A program made the position numbers and the translations under genes. From CALAGB01 sp963713965 (GTDB taxonomy: Bacteria; Chloroflexota; Chloroflexia; Thermomicrobiales; Thermomicrobiaceae), in the NCBI GenBank assembly GCA_963713965.1, contig OY970217.1, positions 1,860,001-1,924,000 of the forward strand: 64,000 bases of DNA, read 5' to 3'. How positions within the stretch are numbered: position 1 is the stretch's first letter; each line of letters starts with the position of its first letter. The notes beneath the pieces were generated by a model. That model made no database searches. It worked only from the letters and a program-made list of their open reading frames with translations, and had not been told where the DNA came from. Positions 58,091 to 64,000 of this stretch are shown here, piece after piece.

Positions 58091-59299
58091 TCACGGTCGC
58101 AGGGTTTCGCCGCCCGCCGTGGGCCGTTGCTCCGGCTTTGGCGGTTTCGGCGCGGTCAACTTGAAAAAGACGTCGAACATCGGCTCAAGCAAACCCCGTA
58201 GACTGATCCAGTAGATGCGTCCAAACATCATCTTCATCAGATGGTTCAGACGACTCGGCTGCAGCTTGACCACGGGCGCGTCATACGACCCGATAACGAA
58301 CGTCCCCTTGCCATAGGCCAGGTCGACTGGGCAATGCGTGCGCCCGCCGAAGGCCGCCGGCTTACCGGCCAGCATGCTGGCCACAACTTTCGCTTCCAGA
58401 TGCGCACCAACTCCCGACTTCGAGGTCGGCAGGTTGGTGCCGTCCCCGATGGCGTAGACGTTGTCAAAGCCCATGACTCGCAGTGTCAGCTTGTCGGTCT
58501 TCAACAACCGGCTCTGATCGAGCACTTCCGCCGGCTCGTAGCTGATATTCGCCCCAATGAAGGGTGGGATGATGATCGGCAGATCGTACTGGATCTCATC
58601 CCCTTCGATGGAGTAGATCGTTTTGGTCTCTGGATCGATACGGTCGAGATCGAAGAAGGTCATGATCTCGACGCCCCGCTCACGCATGATCGGCTCAACG
58701 ATTTCGTTCATCGGCGCGGCCGGGTACGGTCGCGGATAGGGCGAGAAGAAGACGAGTCGCGTCTTGTCTCGAATGCCGCGTTTGGTCAGCAACTCATCGA
58801 TCAACAGGATTCCCTCGACCGGCGAGGGCGGACATTTGCAGATCGGTGAGGCTTGGCCCAGAACGATCGTGCCGCCCTGGAAGTTCTCCAGATTGGCCCA
58901 TAGTTTGTGCGCCCATGCGAGCGTCGAATGATAATCGCCAAACTGAGCGTTGACTTCCGTCAGGCCCGGTATCTGCCCCGGATCGGTGCGTACGCCGGTG
59001 CCGACGACCAGATCGTCATAGCCATACTGGGAGCCGCTCGCCGTCGTTACTTCTTGCTTGCGTAGATCGATGTTCGTCACCCGGTCATGCACCAACCGGA
59101 CGTGGCGTGAGAGGAGCGAGCGCTCGTCACGCACGGTGTTGACCCGGGAGTCTTTGAAGGCGACGTAGAGGAGCGCGGGCTGGAACATGTGCTCCAGCGA
59201 CGACGTCAGCACCGTCACCTCGAACGTGCGTTTGTTGAGCGTATTGGCCAGCATGGTGGCGCCGGTCCCGCCACCAATGATCAGGACTCTGCGCGCCAC
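58091..59299 (-). CDS. sulfide:quinone reductase-like FAD oxidoreductase
   Basis: The 402-residue flavoprotein has the N-terminal FAD loop IIGGGTGATMLANTL, YDDLVVGTGVRTDPG, ASPICKCPPSPVEG with a cysteine pair, and the second FAD motif DNVYAIGDGTNLPTSKSG. The last 60 residues are amphipathic, the membrane-docking end of SQR and type-II NADH dehydrogenase families. In SQR, cysteines near this place carry the polysulfide. It ends an operon with tusA-like and dsrE-like genes; the tusA gene stops one base before it starts. Confidence 0.88.
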   Translation of the reverse strand: MARRVLIIGGGTGATMLANTLNKRTFEVTVLTSSLEHMFQPALLYVAFKDSRVNTVRDERSLLSRHVRLVHDRVTNIDLRKQEVTTASGSQYGYDDLVVGTGVRTDPGQIPGLTEVNAQFGDYHSTLAWAHKLWANLENFQGGTIVLGQASPICKCPPSPVEGILLIDELLTKRGIRDKTRLVFFSPYPRPYPAAPMNEIVEPIMRERGVEIMTFFDLDRIDPETKTIYSIEGDEIQYDLPIIIPPFIGANISYEPAEVLDQSRLLKTDKLTLRVMGFDNVYAIGDGTNLPTSKSGVGAHLEAKVVASMLAGKPAAFGGRTHCPVDLAYGKGTFVIGSYDAPVVKLQPSRLNHLMKMMFGRIYWISLRGLLEPMFDVFFKLTAPKPPKPEQRPTAGGETLRP

Positions 59300-59300
59300 G

Positions 59301-59546
59301 TTACCGCCTCACAATCTCGAGCACGACGACGATCTTGTCGGGTTCATCGTCGATCGACACGATGCGATTGCCGGTCTTGGTGGCCCAGGCCTGAACGTCC
59401 GGCTTGACGCCGGAATCGGTCGCCCAGAGCTCAATCACGTCGCCGACCTTCGAGCGGCGATAGGCCATGGCCAGGTCTGTGATCGGGCCGGGGCAGGACG
59501 AGCCTCGCGAATCAATCATGGTGTGGGGTGTCGTCACTTCGTTCAT
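59301..59546 (-). CDS. TusA/SirA-family sulfur carrier protein
   Basis: The 81-residue protein has the active motif DSRGSSCPGPITDLAMAYRR (usual C-P-x-P) and the second strand GDVIELWATDSGVKPDVQAWATKTGN with a C-terminal VVVLEIVRR. TusA carries sulfane sulfur on the N-terminal cysteine for transfer in tRNA thiolation or sulfur oxidation. Here it is flanked by dsrE-like and sqr-like genes, so a role in sulfide or polysulfide handling is likely. Confidence 0.9.
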   Translation of the reverse strand: MNEVTTPHTMIDSRGSSCPGPITDLAMAYRRSKVGDVIELWATDSGVKPDVQAWATKTGNRIVSIDDEPDKIVVVLEIVRR

Positions 59547-59578
59547 CGATCCACCTCCTTGGTGTGTAGATGTCGGGC

Positions 59579-60034
59579 TTAGATGAAGAAGGTCTCGCCA
59601 TGCTCCGACATCAGGACGAAGCTGGCCGCACCGACGACGTCATCGACGAGATCGTTGAAGTCGTCACGCTTCAGGCCCATCACCTCGCTCATCATCGAGC
59701 AGGCATAGACCTTTGCACCCAGCTCCTTGGCCTGGCGCAGCATGACGTCCCACGGTGCGACGTTGTGGGCCTGCATGCCCTGCATCAGCATAGGAGCCAT
59801 GGCGGCGAACTCAGCCGGGAATGGAAGATCGTGGTGCTCCTTGGTAAAGGCCATGAGCGCGAACCCGGTGACGAAGACGTTGACCTCCATGCCCATGGCC
59901 GCCGCGGCCTGGCTCATGACACCGAGCGGGATGAACTTATCGACCGTGCCGCTGTACATGACGATCGAGAACTTGTTCGCGGTCTCTTTGGATTCGGTCT
60001 CGTTGCCGACCTTCTCAACAACTGGGAGTGCCAT
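59579..60034 (-). CDS. DsrE-family protein (DsrE2-like)
   Basis: The 151-residue protein begins at ATG 60034 after AAAGGAA; a longer frame to 60235 has no support. It has FSIVMYSGTVDKFIPLGVMSQAAAAMGMEVNVFVTGFALMAFTK, typical of DsrE2 with its hydrophobic helix, and the conserved Cys in KVYACSMMSEVMGLKRDDF. These proteins relay persulfide sulfur, often to TusA. It is the first gene of the dsrE-tusA-sqr operon, with 32 bases to tusA. Confidence 0.88.
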   Translation of the reverse strand: MALPVVEKVGNETESKETANKFSIVMYSGTVDKFIPLGVMSQAAAAMGMEVNVFVTGFALMAFTKEHHDLPFPAEFAAMAPMLMQGMQAHNVAPWDVMLRQAKELGAKVYACSMMSEVMGLKRDDFNDLVDDVVGAASFVLMSEHGETFFI

Positions 60035-60472
60035 TTCGTGTTCCTTTCGGCGGAGCCGGGGCGGCCGGAGGGCCGGTCGCGATCGTTGTGCCGCCCCACC
60101 CACATGCGATGGAGCAGGTCGGCATGGGCGGATTGCATCGTCCAGACGGCCTACCGTGAGACTAGCATCGCCCCCGTGACAACCGTGCCGACATCCGTCT
60201 CTCGATATGTCAAGGGTGTGACAAAACCGTCTCAAGCGGCACAGACCGCCTCAAACGCCGTCTTCGAGACCGCGAATTGGCTATTCCCGATGACCCTGAA
60301 TGAAAACTGAGCAGGAAATGAGCTGTTTGGTGAATACCGCGTGGTTCTACTCTCTTCACATCGGAGGACGATTCGGTACGGGGAAGGAGTGGTGCCCGGC
60401 TATTGCGTAGAGGGAGTGGTTGACGGGCTGAGACTGACACGTTGGTTGGACGCCAAAGAAAGGACTGACGGC

Positions 60473-60769
60473 ATGCCACGTTATCTCACCATCGGATTGC
60501 TTACCATGAAACCGGGACATCGCAGCGTTGCGGAGCAGATCGCGGATCAGGGCGCACAGGGAGTGGCGCAGCTGCCCGGATTCGAGAGCGTGACCTTCTT
60601 CCTGGATGAAGAGCGCAGCGTCTATGGCGCTGTAAGCGTCTGGAACTCACTCGAGGCCGCCGAGAAGGCGGACGAGATCTTGACGCCGCAGTTTCAGCAG
60701 GCGTTCGGAGATTACATCGAGGGGTCGATCGATTCACGTCTCTACGAGATCTACGAGCACAAACGCTGA
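60473..60769 (+). CDS. antibiotic biosynthesis monooxygenase-like (ABM) protein
   Basis: The 98-residue ferredoxin-like domain starts at ATG 60473 after AAAGGA. It has the ABM strand-helix pattern TIGLLTMKPGHRSVAEQIADQ, LPGFESVTFFLDEERSVYGAVSVWNS and the C-terminal GSIDSRLYEIYEHK. Such proteins are monooxygenases without cofactors or simply sensors; the function is open. A strong hairpin follows. Confidence 0.8.
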   Translation: MPRYLTIGLLTMKPGHRSVAEQIADQGAQGVAQLPGFESVTFFLDEERSVYGAVSVWNSLEAAEKADEILTPQFQQAFGDYIEGSIDSRLYEIYEHKR

Positions 60770-60787
60770 GTTGGACGATGGTCATGA

Positions 60788-60822
60788 CGCCACGTCCGGC
60801 TGGTTCCCAGCCGGGCGTGGCG
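60788..60822. terminator. strong hairpin between convergent genes
   Basis: A 16-bp stem (60788-60803 with 60807-60822, one T-G wobble) and a 3-base loop, 19 bases after the ABM gene stop, followed by TGTTT. It can serve both convergent genes. Confidence 0.7.
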
Positions 60823-60844
60823 TGTTTACGTGTCTCTGAACGGG

Positions 60845-61693
60845 TCAATCGAGATATCGCTCCAGCCAGGCGAGCAAGTCGGCCGTGACTGTCTCGTGGC
60901 ACAGGTCGTTATGCACCTGGTGGTAGGCGCCGGGGTACTCGATAAGGGTTTTGTCCGGCTCCGTGACGTTAGCGATGAAGCGACGGCTGCCATCAATCCC
61001 GGCGATGCGGTCGGCTTCCCCGTGCTGGATCAGCAGCGGCAGCCGCAATTCTGCGGCGTGGGAGTGGATGAAGTCGACGATTCGCTCGCTCTCGACTCCC
61101 AGCCGCGCCGTGCCTCGATCGTGCACCAGCGGATCGGAGCGATATGCCGCGACCACCTCTGGATCGCGTGAGATGGCGCTTGCTTCGAGCCCCGTTCCCA
61201 GCGAGAACGAAGGTCGGACGCGCGACACCACACGCGCCAAAGCGCGCAGGGCCGGCGAGATGCCAAGTTCGCCGATAGCTGGACCGAGGGCGATGACACC
61301 TCGCAGCCCATCGGGATGACGCAGGGCGAAATCGAGCACGATGATTCCGCCCAAGCTGTGCCCCAGCAGGAAGTGCGGCTGCCCCGGCTGCTCCTCAGCA
61401 ACGAGATTCAGGAAGGCGCGCACGTCTTGCCGGTAGTCATCCCAGGAACGGATGAAGGCCCGCTGCCCCGGCGATCGACCATGTCCGCGCAGATCGAAGC
61501 CATACACGGCGAACCCGGCTGGAACGAGCCGCTCGACCACATGCTCGTATTCGCCGCTGTGCTCGCCGAGGCCGTGGACGATGCCCATCACGCCACGCGT
61601 GGGTTGATCCCTAGAGACCCAAGATTGGACGTAGAGCTCCACCCCGTCAGGCGCGCTGAACGTGCCGTCATGGTGCTCGATCTGACTCACCGA
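60845..61693 (-). CDS. alpha/beta hydrolase, monoacylglycerol-lipase type
   Basis: The 282-residue lipase has VMGIVHGLGEHSGEYEHV (HGxGEH oxyanion motif), YGFDLRGHGRSPGQRAFI, nucleophile LLGHSLGGII, acid in HGEADRIAG and His in AYHQVHNDL. The start at GTG 61693 is 10 bases after the neighbouring gene's stop; an upstream ATG 61744 would overlap that gene by 41 bases. It forms a likely operon with the membrane-protein gene. It hydrolyses acylglycerols or related esters; the precise substrate is unknown. Confidence 0.88.
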   Translation of the reverse strand, partial: SVSQIEHHDGTFSAPDGVELYVQSWVSRDQPTRGVMGIVHGLGEHSGEYEHVVERLVPAGFAVYGFDLRGHGRSPGQRAFIRSWDDYRQDVRAFLNLVAEEQPGQPHFLLGHSLGGIIVLDFALRHPDGLRGVIALGPAIGELGISPALRALARVVSRVRPSFSLGTGLEASAISRDPEVVAAYRSDPLVHDRGTARLGVESERIVDFIHSHAAELRLPLLIQHGEADRIAGIDGSRRFIANVTEPDKTLIEYPGAYHQVHNDLCHETVTADLLAWLERYLD

Positions 61694-61703
61694 CCCTTGG
61701 CAA

Positions 61704-62585
61704 TCACGTCTTGCGCGGGACAGCAGCGACCACCGCATCCTCATCCGGCCCTAATCGCCAGACCATCAGCGTGCTGTAGATGCCCCCAACGAGGATCCCC
61801 ACGACGTAGAGGAGATAGAGCCAAGCTCCAACACGGCCCCATTCCACGCTCGAGTGAAAGCGGAGTAATGCGAGAAATTGCAGGGCGCCGATCAGCAGGT
61901 AGGGGACGGTCCCGACTCGACCGCGCACCCAGCCCTTCTCACGAACGAACCAGACGGAGGCAACGCCGATGGTCAGAAACCCGGCGCCAACCGTCTGCGC
62001 GGTGAGCTCGGTGAGTCCCCAAGGCCAATGGGTGAAGACCCGATGCGGGATCAGGGTCAGACAGAGACCGACGATCAGAGAGATGACGCCGTTCAAGCCG
62101 AGGAAGGCTCGCACCCAGTCCGGCACCGGCGCGCCATTGGGCGGGTCGCCGCCGGGTGCCCGCAGCTGGAGCAGGAGAGTTGCCGCCAGGATGAACGGAA
62201 CGGTGACGTAGACGATCAGCCAGGCCCAGGCAGCAACGCGTGCGCCCAGCAGATGACTGTGGAAGTGGAAGGGGTCGAGGTGCATCAGTGTGGCCAGCAC
62301 CATGAGCGGAACGAAGGTCACCACCGCGGCCACCGCCACTCGCACGTTGGCCCAGGCCTCCTCACGAATGGCGAAGAGGAGCAGGATCGTGCCGGCCCAG
62401 AAACCGGTTCCGACGAAGGCGGCCGAAAGGGGATTGCCGATCGTCCAGGCGAAGTAGCGATCGGTGCGCGTCGCCAGAACGTAGAGCTGTATGCCCGCGA
62501 TGCCGGCCAGGACGACCGAGATGGCGAAGACCAAGCGGGTCAGTGGCAGGAGGTGTTTCACCAGGGTAGGAGGTTGAGACGACAT
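61704..62585 (-). CDS. hypothetical multi-spanning membrane protein
   Basis: The 293-residue protein has eight hydrophobic segments evenly spaced from residue 15 to 278, with conserved-looking polar patches HLDPFHFHSHLLGARVAAWAW and YFAWTIGNPLSA. I do not recognise the family. It has no signal peptide apart from its first helix. ATG 62585 follows weakly purine-rich sequence. The lipase gene continues 10 bases downstream, so a lipid-related role is possible but unsupported. Confidence 0.78.
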   Translation of the reverse strand: MSSQPPTLVKHLLPLTRLVFAISVVLAGIAGIQLYVLATRTDRYFAWTIGNPLSAAFVGTGFWAGTILLLFAIREEAWANVRVAVAAVVTFVPLMVLATLMHLDPFHFHSHLLGARVAAWAWLIVYVTVPFILAATLLLQLRAPGGDPPNGAPVPDWVRAFLGLNGVISLIVGLCLTLIPHRVFTHWPWGLTELTAQTVGAGFLTIGVASVWFVREKGWVRGRVGTVPYLLIGALQFLALLRFHSSVEWGRVGAWLYLLYVVGILVGGIYSTLMVWRLGPDEDAVVAAVPRKT

Positions 62586-62745
62586 GGCTTCCTCGAATCG
62601 CGCACGCCCTCACCCGAGGCCGCAGGACGACGCGGATCGTCCTATCCCCGGTGATCGAGCTCGAAGGAAACAAACCAACGAACGGTCGCTTGAGCTGCGT
62701 GATGGTGATTCTGCGCTTGGAGGAAAGGGCTGTCAACAAGACACT

Positions 62746-62774
62746 GATGGGATCGCGGAGTCTGCGATCCCATC
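62746..62774 (-). terminator. terminator hairpin of the metal ATPase gene
   Basis: An 11-bp perfect stem (62746-62756 with 62764-62774) and a 7-base loop, 27 bases after the ATPase stop on its strand. The gap 62586-62801 otherwise holds no gene. Confidence 0.6.
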
Positions 62775-62801
62775 GAACCAGTTATTCAATTTGTGGAGGC
62801 C

Positions 62802-64000
62802 TCACTCCATCGCCAGCGCCGGGGTTCCCGTCACCTTGCTGATAGCTGGTTTGACGAAACGCAGCAGGCGTAGACCATTCATCACCACCAGAATCGTGCC
62901 GCCTTCGTGCGCGATGACGCCCACCGGCAGCGGTACCAGGCCGACGACCGCTCCCATCGAAAAGAAGAAGATGACGCTGAGAGCGAACGTCATATTCTGT
63001 GTGATGATGCGCCGCGCCCGGCGGCTGAGCTCCACCGCATAGGGGAGCTTGGTCAGGTCGTCCGACATGAGCACGACATCGGCCGTCTCCAGCGCCACGT
63101 CGGTTCCTGCCGCCCCCATGGCGATGCCGAGTGTGGCCGTTGCCAGCGCCGGGGCGTCGTTCACGCCGTCGCCGACCATGGCTACTTTGACGCCCGCCTC
63201 CTGTAGCTCGCGGATGACGTCCAGCTTCTCTTCCGGCAGTAGCCCGGCACGCCACTCGTCGATTCCTACTTGCTTGGCGATGGCGCGGGCCGCACGCTCG
63301 TTGTCGCCGGTCAGCAGGATCGTCTTCTTCACGCCGATGCGATGCAGCTCCTTGATGACGGCTGGAGCGACCGGACGAATCACATCGGCTACGCCAATGA
63401 CGCCAAGCGGCGCATCGTCGGCCATGACGTACATGGTCGTCTTGCCGTTCTCACGATAGACGTTAGCCTGATCCCGCAATGCCTCCGGTAGGGACATGCC
63501 TTCGCTCTCAAAGAGGGCGTCGTTGCCAATGCGGATGACGCGGCCCTGCACGCTGGCACGCACGCCGCGGCCCGGCACCGACTGCAGGTTCGAAATGTCC
63601 CCTTCGTCGATCAAGCCACCGAAGCCATTGCTCTCCGCGTACTGCACTACGGCCATACCGAGCGGATGCTCCGAGAGACGCTCTACCGCCGCCGCGATCG
63701 AGAGCATCTCCCGCTCATCGACGCCGGTCCAGGGCATCACGTCGGTCACCCGTGGACGGCCGAGCGTCAACGTGCCGGTCTTGTCGAAGGCCACCGCCGT
63801 GATCGTGCCGGCATTCTCGAGGTGGACAGCCCCTTTGAAGAGGATGCCCTGGCGCGCGCCGTTGGCCAGGGCCGAGAGGATCGAGGCCGGGGTCGAGATG
63901 ACCAGCGAGCAGGGAGAGGCGACCACCAGCAACGTCATGGCCCGATAGAACCAGGTATGAAACTCGTGGGTGCCGAAGATCAGCATCGGGATGGTGAAGG
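62802..64000 (-). CDS. P1B-4-type metal-transporting ATPase (5' end outside window)
   Basis: The frame is open to the right edge, so this is the C-terminal 399 residues or more. The membrane motif is SPC (VVASPCSLVISTPASIL) rather than CPC; later HEGGTILVVMNGLRLL matches the second metal motif of Co/Zn/Cd-type P1B-4 ATPases such as CtpD/CoaT. DKTGTLT (phosphorylated Asp), the HPLG pattern, TGDNERAARAIAKQ and GDGVNDAPAL are intact, so it should be active. It exports divalent metals across the inner membrane. A terminator follows. Confidence 0.9.
   Translation of the reverse strand, partial: FTIPMLIFGTHEFHTWFYRAMTLLVVASPCSLVISTPASILSALANGARQGILFKGAVHLENAGTITAVAFDKTGTLTLGRPRVTDVMPWTGVDEREMLSIAAAVERLSEHPLGMAVVQYAESNGFGGLIDEGDISNLQSVPGRGVRASVQGRVIRIGNDALFESEGMSLPEALRDQANVYRENGKTTMYVMADDAPLGVIGVADVIRPVAPAVIKELHRIGVKKTILLTGDNERAARAIAKQVGIDEWRAGLLPEEKLDVIRELQEAGVKVAMVGDGVNDAPALATATLGIAMGAAGTDVALETADVVLMSDDLTKLPYAVELSRRARRIITQNMTFALSVIFFFSMGAVVGLVPLPVGVIAHEGGTILVVMNGLRLLRFVKPAISKVTGTPALAME

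Overview
The window is a high-GC bacterial chromosome segment whose gene content points to Chloroflexota, probably near the Thermomicrobia. This placement is an inference from gene mix: Rhs cores, a REP-associated transposase remnant, F420-type LLM oxidoreductase, TIGR04076 protein, Tat-exported collagen-like proteins and a DUF4157 protein. No rRNA, tRNA or CRISPR array was seen. Most of the window is ordinary housekeeping or metabolic genes; the accessory parts are an rhs graveyard, a collagen-like gene cluster and a small AT-richer island.

Layout. 0-14.9 kb: two tandem TPR-protein genes, a transposase remnant, an ABC-2 drug or lipid exporter pair, a Tat-lipoprotein rhodanese, a SnoaL-like protein, a frameshifted HD-GYP/LuxR regulator, a HAD phosphatase with an M20 peptidase, an EamA permease and a BBE-type flavoprotein. 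15.1-20.4 kb: a minus-strand series of broken Rhs core fragments, each ending in a different C-terminal tip and followed by a candidate immunity gene. One tip is a colicin D-type tRNase next to a colicin-immunity-type protein. A vapBC pair sits among the fragments on the opposite strand. 20.5-29.5 kb: GtrA, MgtC, TrmH, MidA, redoxin, lipoprotein, RpiB, methyltransferase, Ldh2-type dehydrogenase and universal stress protein genes.

29.9-34.9 kb: three tandem Tat-targeted collagen-like genes, two with near-identical promoter boxes, followed by a large GT2 glycosyltransferase. 34.9-36.9 kb: an AbrB-like gene and an HNH-nuclease gene between two inverted copies of a 55-bp repeat. 37.0-39.5 kb: a gene fusing a HAD phosphatase-like domain to serine-pathway SerA, preceded by a 64-codon leader ORF with 17 serines in 22 residues. 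RNA pairing there would couple serine supply to serA translation. This is the strongest candidate for an undescribed regulatory system in the window.

39.6-45.3 kb: hydrolase, GNAT, MarR with a 34-bp palindromic operator, PPOX-family, small secreted protein, M24-fold and DinB genes. 45.5-51.0 kb: a three-gene resistance-type operon, with a ribosomal protection GTPase followed by a heterodimeric ABC exporter. 51.4-56.8 kb: a DUF4157 protein, TIGR04076, LLM oxidoreductase, a decayed DUF433/DUF5615 pair and an AHSA1 protein. 57-64 kb: an FtsJ-type RNA methyltransferase, a dsrE-tusA-sqr sulfur operon, an ABM protein, a lipase, a membrane protein and a P1B-4-type metal ATPase cut by the right edge.

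Two genes (ABC ATPase at 5630 and mgtC at 21273) appear to start at ATC codons behind good Shine-Dalgarno sequences.
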